12,633 nt of DNA from an uncultured Chloroflexota bacterium. Lineage in GTDB: Bacteria > Chloroflexota > Anaerolineae > Caldilineales > Caldilineaceae. Below are positions 1-5,706 of the stretch, in pieces (the first letter of the stretch is position 1; every line of letters starts with the position of its first letter). The stretch lies in the NCBI GenBank assembly GCA_903858085.1, contig CAIOHJ010000294.1:1-12633 (forward strand), given 5' to 3'. A model generated the notes under the pieces. That model worked only from the letters and a program-made list of their open reading frames with translations, was not told where the DNA came from and made no database searches. A program made the position numbers and the translations under genes.

Positions 1-884
1 AGCTCTGGATAGGGCTGATAGCGGTGGTTGGGGTAAAAGACCGAAAAGCCAATTTGGGCTTCCCAGATGCTGGCCGCTCCAATCCAGGTGGGCGGGTTGC
101 AGGGGGTGGTCTGCCCACTCAGACGCAGCCAGCTCTGGAAGGTCTCGGCAAAGGCGGTGAAGCCAGGAACCCGCAGGTCAAGGTCGCAGAGATCCAGACT
201 GCTCTCCCCCATCCGGCTGAGGTCGCCTGAGAAATTGGTGGCCACCTCGAGCACAAGCGTTCGAGCCGTTTCGCTCTTGATGCGAATATCGCTGACCTCA
301 ACTTCCTGCCTGACCCACACCCCCACATTCCGTTCTGTGCTGCCCAGATGAAGAAGCGCGCTCGAACCGCGCAACCCGCCCACAGGCGAGATGCCTGTCC
401 AGCTTGTCACCTCCCCCAGTGCCACATCGCGGTGCAGACCGTTGCCAGGGGCATTGAGCTGCCAGGTACCCGAAGGAACCCCCAGGGTGGTGGAGAAGGT
501 CAGGTTGCGAATCAGCAAGGCAGCGCTGGGTTCCCCGCACAAGGTCAGCCGGATCGTCATCGCAGGAGCATGGCGGCGAAAGAGATACTCGATGCGGGCT
601 TTGACAGGACCCATCTGGACAGCCAGGGCACAACGATCTCCCTCCTGGCTCGAGGCCCAGCTGCGGTGGCCAGCAAACTGAACCCCCTGGAGAATTTCAA
701 CCCCTTCGTAGTCGATCCCGCCGGTCGCCGAGCGCACTTCTGTTCCGTTCACACTGAGCGCCATCACAGTGTCGCTGAACTCAAGACGAAAGGGGGAGGT
801 GCCCGTCCAGAGCAGCGCAATGGGCAAGCCACTTTGGTCGTCCACCTCAAGCTGATGCAAATATTCAGGATGGCTGATGCGCAT
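1..884 (-). CDS. Partial protein, possible glycoside hydrolase with N-terminal beta-rich domain
   Basis: An uninterrupted minus-strand frame runs from an ATG at 884 off the left edge, giving 294 residues of an N-terminus. The start is supported by GGAGAG about 5-10 bases upstream and a promoter at 943-971. The N-terminal 250 residues alternate hydrophobic and polar residues like a beta-sandwich (for example FRLEFSDTVMALSVNG and ARTLVLEVATNF) and show no signal peptide. Near residue 275 the chain turns to WIGAASIWEAQIGFSVFYP, which recalls the start of the catalytic barrel in alpha-amylase-like and related glycosidases that follow a beta domain. That resemblance is from memory of the family pattern, and no catalytic residue lies inside the window. 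I do not recognise the family with certainty. It follows a glycosyltransferase gene on the same strand but has its own promoter. Confidence 0.6.
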   Translation of the reverse strand, partial: MRISHPEYLHQLEVDDQSGLPIALLWTGTSPFRLEFSDTVMALSVNGTEVRSATGGIDYEGVEILQGVQFAGHRSWASSQEGDRCALAVQMGPVKARIEYLFRRHAPAMTIRLTLCGEPSAALLIRNLTFSTTLGVPSGTWQLNAPGNGLHRDVALGEVTSWTGISPVGGLRGSSALLHLGSTERNVGVWVRQEVEVSDIRIKSETARTLVLEVATNFSGDLSRMGESSLDLCDLDLRVPGFTAFAETFQSWLRLSGQTTPCNPPTWIGAASIWEAQIGFSVFYPNHRYQPYPE

Positions 885-942
885 GCGATTCTCTCCAATC
901 CATCTTCAAAACCGTTCGGCCGCTTTGGCTGTTTTTGTGGCT

Positions 943-971
943 ATTGTATCATTCAGCGTACGGTCCGCCAA
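943..971 (-). promoter_or_regulatory. Sigma-70-type promoter of the left-edge gene
   Basis: On the minus strand a -35 TTGGCG (966-971) and a -10 TACAAT (943-948) are separated by 17 bases. Transcription would begin near 936, giving a leader of about 50 bases before the ATG at 884. The promoter starts only some 35 bases after the stop of the upstream glycosyltransferase, so the two genes need not be one transcript. Confidence 0.6.
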
Positions 972-1007
972 CCTTGTGCTTGCCCCCAGGGCAGTGAGGC
1001 AGTTGAT

Positions 1008-1973
1008 TCAGCGGTCGCTGGTGATCACCGGGGTACCGGCCTGCATGGCTTCCAGCAACATCATTCCGAAGCCTTCGTAGAGGCTGGGGAAGACCAGTGC
1101 CACAGCCAGCCGATAGAGGGCGGGTTTGTCTTCTTCGGCGACCCATCCACAGCAGTGGAGGGCCTCTGCACAGCCAGCTTCGCGGGCCAGCCGGTAGGGG
1201 TCGGGGAAAAAAGCACTGTCGGTCGTGGGCAGGACACCGGCCAGGACCAGCTGGACAGTCGGGTCTCCGCCGCGGGCGCGGTAGCGGGTGTACGCGGCCA
1301 GGACCCTGGAAAGATTTTTGCGCACATCGAAGCCGCCGAGGTAGAGAAAATAGCGGTCGGGCAGCGCGTAGCGTGTTCGGGCGCGAGCCAGATCGGCTTC
1401 GCTGGGGGGGGAGATGCCTTCTTGGTTGGGGCCATGATAGACGACATGGATGCGGGCGGGGTCTATCTTGAGATGGGCCACAATGTCGCGGGCGGCGGCC
1501 TCGCTCACCGTCAACACGGCATCTGCGCGCCGTGCCGTTCGGGTGACCAGCTCTGTGTACATGCGTTGGGCCAGCCCGCCGCGGTAGGTCGGCAGCAGCA
1601 GCGGGATCAGGTCGTGGATTGTCACGACGGTCGGCAGTGCGCGCCACCAGGGGGCTGCCCAGTAGGGCACGAAATAGACGTCGGCGCCCACGGCTCGTGC
1701 TGCGCGAGGGGCTGCGATCTGTTCCCACCAGACTTTGGCCAGATTGGATGGTATCTGTGGCAGGGCAACCGGCACTACCTTGACCTGGGGCCAGTGCAGG
1801 GGCGGTGTGGGGCTTCCGGTCAGCGGCTGGAGCAGGGTGATGGGACTGCCGGGCGCCACAGCTGGCAACCATTCCAACAGGTGGCTGAGGTACTGACCGC
1901 TGCCGCTGTCCAGCCGTCCGGCCATCCAGCCGTTGACGGCAATCTGGGGGGGATGCTCTGGAGAAAAGACCAT
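1008..1973 (-). CDS. GT4-like glycosyltransferase, C-terminally truncated
   Basis: The gene codes for a retaining GT-B glycosyltransferase of the GT4 type, which would transfer a nucleotide-activated sugar at the cytoplasmic membrane or in the cytosol. From the ATG at 1973 it is 321 residues. The N-terminal Rossmann half has the glycine-rich loop DSGSGQY near residue 22, followed by VVTIHDLIPLLLP and AVLTVSEAAARDI. The donor half begins at YFLYLGGFDVRKN, and the EX7E motif is Glu300/Glu308 in LYEGFGMMLLEAMQAGTPV. The protein ends at ITSDR, where relatives continue with SSLPEV and some 60-80 more residues, so the final helices are missing. The frame is open upstream to 2201, but that part does not resemble the family and a good promoter at 1983-2012 points to the 1973 start. 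The acceptor is unknown. It may be an impaired or decaying gene. Confidence 0.85.
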   Translation of the reverse strand: MVFSPEHPPQIAVNGWMAGRLDSGSGQYLSHLLEWLPAVAPGSPITLLQPLTGSPTPPLHWPQVKVVPVALPQIPSNLAKVWWEQIAAPRAARAVGADVYFVPYWAAPWWRALPTVVTIHDLIPLLLPTYRGGLAQRMYTELVTRTARRADAVLTVSEAAARDIVAHLKIDPARIHVVYHGPNQEGISPPSEADLARARTRYALPDRYFLYLGGFDVRKNLSRVLAAYTRYRARGGDPTVQLVLAGVLPTTDSAFFPDPYRLAREAGCAEALHCCGWVAEEDKPALYRLAVALVFPSLYEGFGMMLLEAMQAGTPVITSDR

Positions 1974-1982
1974 AGAATCAGG

Positions 1983-2012
1983 ATTGTAGCGCAGGGCGAG
2001 GGTCGCTGGCAA
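1983..2012 (-). promoter_or_regulatory. Strong sigma-70-type promoter for a leaderless glycosyltransferase mRNA
   Basis: On the minus strand TTGCCA (2007-2012) and TACAAT (1983-1988) are separated by 18 bases. Only 9 bases lie between the -10 box and the ATG at 1973, and there is no Shine-Dalgarno sequence there, so the transcript would start at or next to the start codon. This also decides the start of the glycosyltransferase gene against the longer frame. Confidence 0.65.
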
Positions 2013-2104
2013 CTGATGCTGGGGGTGCGGGTGTATTCCCAGAACAGCTTTTTGTGTTACGATGGAGGTATTGGTGTAAGTGAGGAGAAAGCGCAGGACA
2101 GCCA

Positions 2105-2329
2105 ATGCGCGGTGATACGAAACGACCCCACGACAGACTTTTTCGCTCCGTCTTCGCAGACCCCCACGAAGCAGCCACTTTTCTGCGTCCCCACCTGCCA
2201 CCCGCCCTGAGCGAACGGTTTGACTGGTCGAGCCTGGCCCTGCAGGAGAGCAAGTCCGACCATGAATTTAGCCTAATGTCAATCGTCCCTACGGGACGGC
2301 AACACGACCTGCCCCATCGGGGCGGATGA
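2105..2329 (+). pseudogene. N-terminal remnant of an Rpn/Transposase_31-type PD-(D/E)XK nuclease
   Basis: From the ATG at 2105 (AGGA 7 bases upstream) the first 50 residues read like the start of the Rpn/Transposase_31 family: HDRLFRSVFADPHEAATFLR, then LPPALSERFDW and SSLALQESKSD. Full members are usually around 300 residues and continue with an FVDEELREHxSDLL-like stretch carrying the nuclease residues, which is absent. After about position 2261 the frame enters a palindromic repeat element, codes for MSIVPTGRQHDLPHRGG and stops. The protein therefore cannot have the nuclease core. Proteins of this family are thought to promote recombination and are often found as decayed copies. The family match is by recognition of the pattern, without a search. 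Confidence 0.7.
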
Positions 2330-2335
2330 ATTTAG
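2262..2335. repeat. Small element with two hairpins flanked by 10-bp direct repeats
   Basis: ATGAATTTAG occurs at 2262-2271 and again at 2326-2335. Between the copies are two short palindromes, CGTCCC-TAC-GGGACG (2284-2298) and GCCCC-ATC-GGGGC (2311-2323). The arrangement resembles dispersed palindromic intergenic repeats known from several bacterial phyla, and the direct repeats could be a target duplication or part of the repeat unit itself. It sits exactly where similarity to the Rpn-type nuclease ends. Only one unit is present in this window, so its copy number in the genome is unknown. Confidence 0.55.
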
Positions 2336-2346
2336 GTGTGCGCTGC

Positions 2347-2424
2347 ATGGCGCTACCCGTCGACCAGAACGCGCTGCTGGATATGAAGAGCAGCGAGCGC
2401 GAGATCGACCAGCGCCGACCGTGA
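2347..2424 (+). other. Short open frame, possible gene remnant
   Basis: Just after the two-hairpin element a 25-codon frame runs from ATG to TGA (MALPVDQNALLDMKSSEREI near its start). The hydrophilic, Lys/Glu/Arg-rich make-up looks like real coding sequence, but there is no clear ribosome binding site and I do not recognise it. It may be the tail of the gene broken by the element, or of an unrelated deleted gene. It ends 10 bases before the convergent dioxygenase gene. Confidence 0.25.
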
Positions 2425-2434
2425 TTGGCCTTTC

Positions 2435-3097
2435 TTACGGCGTCACGACAAAGTTCATGACGCCAATCAAACCGTCGCCCGTCTCTTGCAGGTCGAGAAT
2501 CAGCGCTGAATCGAAGAGTCTGTCTCGCGCATTGGCTGCAGCATTCGGGAAATACATCTGTGATGTCAACACCGCACCGCCAGGTGGCTGTATTTTGACA
2601 TGAATGTGCGGCGGGCGCCCCGGATATTCGCCGGGGATGACTGTCTGCATGGTGTAGCGCCCACTGTCATCCGTCAGCGTGTAGCCGCGCAGGCGATAGC
2701 CCTCATTGTCGTAGACACCAACGCCATCGGTCTGCCACAAGTCAACGACTGCGCCGGCGATGGGCCGGCAGGCAGTGTCCCACACGTAACCGGTCAGTAG
2801 AATGGGCTCACCCACGACGCCTTCTTCGATCAGAGAGGTACGCTGTGGCGGGTTGGGCGTGTAGTAGGGGCCCTCCATCTGCGCAGGCGTCAGCTGGCCG
2901 GTACAGCCAGCAGCAAGGGCCGCTGTTGCCTGCACCGGCTCGGCGGTGCCATCAACCGGCAGCGCCGATACAGTGGCCGTCATTTCGCCATTGCTGGCCG
3001 ACGGCATCGACGCAGCAGGCGCCTGCACCGTGCAAGCCGTCAGCAGGATCATTGTCGCCGACAAGACGATCCTCTGGTTGAATCGATTGATCTTCAT
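2435..3097 (-). CDS. Intradiol ring-cleavage dioxygenase-like lipoprotein
   Basis: The 220-residue protein has a lipoprotein signal (hydrophobic IVLSATMILLTAC, lipobox LTAC, lipidated Cys22), then a Pro/Ala/Thr-rich linker to about residue 65 and a dioxygenase domain from LTPAQMEGPYYTPNPP. Members of the protocatechuate 3,4-dioxygenase/catechol dioxygenase superfamily cleave catechols between the hydroxyls with Fe(III) held by two Tyr and two His. All four ligands can be placed: Tyr129 in DGVGVYDNEGY, Tyr158 in PGEYPGR, and His164 and His166 in HIHVKI. It should therefore bind iron and be active outside the cytoplasmic membrane, though the substrate is unknown; secreted relatives may act on plant- or humus-derived phenolics. 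AAGGAGG lies 10 bases before the ATG. The start overlaps (ATGA) the stop of the remnant at 3094-3291. It is the last gene of the polX operon. Confidence 0.88.
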   Translation of the reverse strand: MKINRFNQRIVLSATMILLTACTVQAPAASMPSASNGEMTATVSALPVDGTAEPVQATAALAAGCTGQLTPAQMEGPYYTPNPPQRTSLIEEGVVGEPILLTGYVWDTACRPIAGAVVDLWQTDGVGVYDNEGYRLRGYTLTDDSGRYTMQTVIPGEYPGRPPHIHVKIQPPGGAVLTSQMYFPNAAANARDRLFDSALILDLQETGDGLIGVMNFVVTP

Positions 3098-3291
3098 TGC
3101 CGATGTGCCTCCTTGCCGCTGTTGGCAGAGCCATAGACTTCGATTTGATAGACCCCGGCCTGGGTTGCGCTGAACTCCACCGACTCCGTCTCCAGATCAT
3201 ACAGGTTGCTGTATGCAACCAGGTTGCCTGCCTCATCCCAGAGATATCGATCAGGGTCGCCGCTTTCGGCTGGGTTACTCGGCCAGGTCGC
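3094..3291 (-). pseudogene. Hidden C-terminal beta-domain remnant (PPC-like) without its own start
   Basis: The 177-base gap between the lipoprotein and the dioxygenase is not empty. A minus-strand frame open from 3291 gives 65 residues of convincing protein sequence, including YLWDEAGNLVAYSNL and EFSATQAGVYQIEVYG, and ends in TGA overlapping the dioxygenase ATG. This matches the last half of a bacterial pre-peptidase C-terminal (PPC)-like domain, where a D-x-G-N-L strand pair is followed by an AGxYxxxV strand. There is no in-frame ATG, GTG or TTG with a ribosome binding site near the beginning. The frame is +1 relative to the upstream SH3-type lipoprotein and overlaps its last codons, so the piece was probably once the C-terminus of that protein or of a deleted gene. 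Because only half a domain is present, a larger deletion is as likely as a single-base shift. Confidence 0.55.
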
Positions 3292-3739
3292 TCAGCTCGA
3301 TCCCGTCGGCCATGACCCAGCCGACCAGCCCATCTGCGGCACGCACACGGTACCACAGCACCCCATTCAATTCGACTGGATAGGTGGCGATGTCCCCAGG
3401 CGGTTCCACCACGGTCAGCAGGTCGCTGGCCACATATTCCGCCAATGTTGCCGCCACCGGCTCGGGGGCCGCGTAGATGCGCAGCATGCCGCGCGCCCGC
3501 ACGCCTGTCCCGGCCGGCAGCAGACTGGCTTCCTCGGCAGTTGGCAGCGCCGTGGCAGCCTCCTGCTTCACCGCATCGAGAGGGGCCGGCGCTGTTTCAG
3601 CCAGTGCCGTAACGCCGCTTTCCACCACCACATCCACCGGCGCTGTGCCGCAGCCGACGATGGCCAGCCCGACCAGGCTGGCCATCCCCCAGCCCCACAG
3701 CCCTGCCCTCCCTCTTGGGTACATCTTTACAGCTGCCAT
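3275..3739 (-). CDS. SH3-type domain lipoprotein
   Basis: The protein of 154 residues starts 3 bases after the polX stop, with AGGA 6 bases before the ATG. A basic N-terminus and hydrophobic stretch (WGMASLVGLAIVGC) lead to a lipobox with Cys30, so the mature protein should be anchored on the outer face of the cytoplasmic membrane. After an Ala/Pro/Glu-rich linker to about residue 75, the rest resembles a bacterial SH3 (SH3b) domain: GTGVRARGMLRIYAAP corresponds to the usual VRxGPG strand and LWYRVRAADGLVGWVMADG to the closing WxxV...GWV strands. Such domains bind cell-wall or surface ligands; no enzymatic residues are visible. The reading ends at a TAA directly followed, one frame over, by the PPC-like remnant, so the protein may be a truncated form of a longer two-domain lipoprotein. 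Confidence 0.75.
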   Translation of the reverse strand: MAAVKMYPRGRAGLWGWGMASLVGLAIVGCGTAPVDVVVESGVTALAETAPAPLDAVKQEAATALPTAEEASLLPAGTGVRARGMLRIYAAPEPVAATLAEYVASDLLTVVEPPGDIATYPVELNGVLWYRVRAADGLVGWVMADGIELSDLAE

Positions 3740-3742
3740 CCA

Positions 3743-5548
3743 TTATCCTTTTTGCAGCTGCCCATCTTTGAGCAGCGCCAACATCCCCGCCAGCGGCCTC
3801 GTGTTGACCACATCGGCCGCTGTCAGCCCGGCCCGACGAGCCACCCCTATCCCGTATTCGGCCACCCGCATCCCATCCACAGCATGGGCGTCGCAGTTGA
3901 CCGCCAACCTGCAGCCCAGTTCCACCGCACGCCGCGCATAGACGTCGTTGACGTCGAGCCGGGCTGGGTGGGCGTTGATCTCCACCACCGTGCCTGTCTC
4001 CTGGCAAGCCTGCAACACCTGCTCCATGTCGATCGCCGTCTCCGGGCGTTCGCCCAACAGCCGGCCGGTCGGATGGCCGAGGATGTCGACCTGTGGGTTG
4101 CGAATGGCTTTGAGACAGCGCTCCGTGATGGTTGTCCGGTCCTGGCGTTGGGCGCTGTGAATGCTCGCCACGACCACCTCCAGCTCAGCCAGCAGCTCAT
4201 CCGCCAGACCCAGGGTGCCGTCCGCCAAAATTTCAACCTCACACCCCTGCAGCAGCCGAAAGTCGCTCCCTTCCTGCACACAGCGGCGGTTGTAGGCGTC
4301 GATCTCCAGCCGTTGGCGGCGCAATCGTTCGCCGTCGACCCCCTGCACAATGCCCAGCCCGACGCTGTGGTCGCTCACGTTCCAGTAGCTGTAGCCAAGC
4401 GCTCGCGCGGCGTCGGCCATGGCAGCCACGCTGCCCGTCCCATCGCTCCAGGTCGTGTGGCCGTGCAGTTCGCCTTTCAGATCCGCCAACGTCACCAGAA
4501 CAGGCAGCTGCTGCTGGCGTGTCAGCAACCCCTCCCCCTGCTGCTCACGCAGTTCAGGCGGGATCCACTCGACCCCCAAAAACGCATACAGCGCCTGCTC
4601 TTCTTCAAAAAATCGCTGCGTACCCGCCGGCACAGCGCCGGTACCCACCCCGGTCAGCCCATACTCGTTCAAACGCCAACCTTGTTTCAAGGCCAGCTCG
4701 CGCAACGCCACATTGTGTTCCTTGCTGCCCGTAAAATACTGCAAGGCAGCCCCCCAGTGCTGACGCTCGACAACCCGCAGATCCACCTGCAGCTCGTTGC
4801 CCAGCAGCACACTCGACCGGGTCTCCCCTGCCCGGACGACGCTGGCTACCTCGCGCAATGTCTGAAAGGTCTCCATCACCCGCTGCGGCTGCCTGCTCAC
4901 ACACAAAATGTCGACGTCGCCGACCGTTTCCTTCCAGCGGCGTAGACTGCCCGCGACCTCGATCCGCTCGACTGTCCCCTCCGGCAACCGCCCCAGCAAT
5001 TCAGCAACCAACTGCATCGCCAGCGGACGCGCCACCCCGCTGGCCAGCCGCTCTGCACCGCTCGCCCGCTTTGCCAACAGCTCGATCCCTTCCAGAATCT
5101 TCTCTTCGCTCCTGGCACCAAATCCCTTCAACAGACGCAACCGGCCAGCCCCCGCAGCCACCCGCAGCGCCTCCAGGCTGTCAATCCCCAGCTCCTCCCA
5201 CAGCCGCCTGGCCTTTTTGGGCCCCATGTCGGGCACCCGCATGATGTCGACCACTCCCTCCGGCACCTGTGCAAACAATTGCTCAAACTCAGGGACATTG
5301 CCCTCAACCAGCAGATGGTGGATGGCGTCGCCGATCCCTTTGCCAATCCCCTGGATCGATGTCAGCTCGCCAGCCGCATCCAACGTATACAGATCCTGCG
5401 CCAGGTTGCGAATGCTTTCGGCTGCATTTTGAAAGGCGATCACCCGAAACCGGTTGGCCTCCAAAATCTGCAGACGCGCCGCCACCCCGGCCAACAGTGC
5501 AGCCACTTCCCGATTGGAAAAGCGATTCGTCGGTCTGTAAAGGGTCAT
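3743..5548 (-). CDS. polX: Family X DNA polymerase with PHP domain
   Basis: At 601 residues this is slightly longer than the usual bacterial PolX (about 570). It fills short gaps in base-excision repair and carries 3'-5' exonuclease/phosphatase activity. The order is an N-terminal 8-kDa-like domain with helix-hairpin-helix motifs (IQGIGKGIGDAIHHL near 65-79, VPDMGPKKARRLWEEL near 105-120); a polymerase domain with GS (200-201), catalytic Asp211 and Asp213 in GDVDIL, Asp256 in LQVDLRVV and YFTGSKEHN; and a C-terminal PHP domain. The PHP metal residues appear intact: LHGHTTWSDG (His362, His364, Asp369), SDH (393-394), Glu437, His464 in ASIH, His492 in GHPTGR, and CDAH (Asp553, His555). The start follows a 7-codon leader ORF by overlap, with no good ribosome binding site of its own. 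It heads a minus-strand operon with the SH3 lipoprotein. Confidence 0.95.
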   Translation of the reverse strand: MTLYRPTNRFSNREVAALLAGVAARLQILEANRFRVIAFQNAAESIRNLAQDLYTLDAAGELTSIQGIGKGIGDAIHHLLVEGNVPEFEQLFAQVPEGVVDIMRVPDMGPKKARRLWEELGIDSLEALRVAAGAGRLRLLKGFGARSEEKILEGIELLAKRASGAERLASGVARPLAMQLVAELLGRLPEGTVERIEVAGSLRRWKETVGDVDILCVSRQPQRVMETFQTLREVASVVRAGETRSSVLLGNELQVDLRVVERQHWGAALQYFTGSKEHNVALRELALKQGWRLNEYGLTGVGTGAVPAGTQRFFEEEQALYAFLGVEWIPPELREQQGEGLLTRQQQLPVLVTLADLKGELHGHTTWSDGTGSVAAMADAARALGYSYWNVSDHSVGLGIVQGVDGERLRRQRLEIDAYNRRCVQEGSDFRLLQGCEVEILADGTLGLADELLAELEVVVASIHSAQRQDRTTITERCLKAIRNPQVDILGHPTGRLLGERPETAIDMEQVLQACQETGTVVEINAHPARLDVNDVYARRAVELGCRLAVNCDAHAVDGMRVAEYGIGVARRAGLTAADVVNTRPLAGMLALLKDGQLQKG

Positions 5549-5568
5549 GGCATCTTAAAAAAGCGCAT
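5545..5568 (-). CDS. Seven-codon leader ORF overlapping the polX start
   Basis: A good Shine-Dalgarno, AGGAG at 5575-5579, lies 6-7 bases upstream of an ATG at 5568 that opens the peptide MRFFKMP. Its TGA overlaps the polX ATG as ATGA. The polX start has no comparable ribosome binding site at the right distance, so ribosomes may reach it by termination-reinitiation after the leader. This is read directly from the sequence, but translation of so short a peptide is unproven. It could simply be that polX uses the distant binding site poorly. Confidence 0.4.
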   Translation of the reverse strand: MRFFKMP

Positions 5569-5585
5569 AACAATCTCCTGCGCTG

Positions 5586-5614
5586 AGTATAGCTCAAATT
5601 CACCAAATCGTGAA
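5586..5614 (-). promoter_or_regulatory. Promoter of the polX operon
   Basis: On the minus strand a -10 TATACT (5586-5591) and a weak -35 TTCACG (5609-5614) are separated by 17 bases. The predicted start would lie just before the AGGAG at 5575-5579, giving a leader of only some 10-15 bases before the small leader ORF. Confidence 0.5.
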
Positions 5615-5628
5615 GAAGGGCGTTTCTG

Positions 5629-5692
5629 GGAGAGGCGCCGCGCCGTTCCCATTCACCTGGGCTGGACAGGGCCTGTCGGCAAATGCCTCTCC
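5629..5692. repeat. Nested inverted repeats between the E2 gene and polX
   Basis: GGAGAGGC (5629-5636) pairs perfectly with GCCTCTCC (5685-5692), and inside the loop GACAGG-G-CCTGTC (5665-5677) is a second palindrome. The structure lies just after the E2 stop and upstream of the polX promoter, a usual place for a transcription end. No U-tract follows on the minus strand. On the plus strand a T6 run at 5703-5708 lies about 10 bases away, too far for a classic terminator. Treat it as possible transcript-end structure only. Confidence 0.25.
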
Positions 5693-5706
5693 GGCAATCT
5701 GCTTTT

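Noticed and set aside
1974..2201. N-terminal extension of the glycosyltransferase by 76 codons
   Set aside because: The extra part does not look like the family, and a near-consensus promoter sits inside it just before the ATG at 1973.
348..2210. 620-codon open frame on the plus strand
   Set aside because: It runs antisense to the left-edge gene and the glycosyltransferase, both of which have recognisable protein sequence. Its own translation is low-complexity Gly/Gln/His-rich with no family pattern, a by-product of GC-rich codon use.
2262..2335. CRISPR array
   Set aside because: Only two 10-base direct repeats with one intervening stretch that is itself palindromic. No regular spacer series and no cas gene in the window.
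3206..4945. 579-codon open frame on the plus strand
   Set aside because: It lies opposite polX, whose catalytic motifs are complete. The plus-strand translation is rich in His, Gln, Pro and Arg and resembles nothing.
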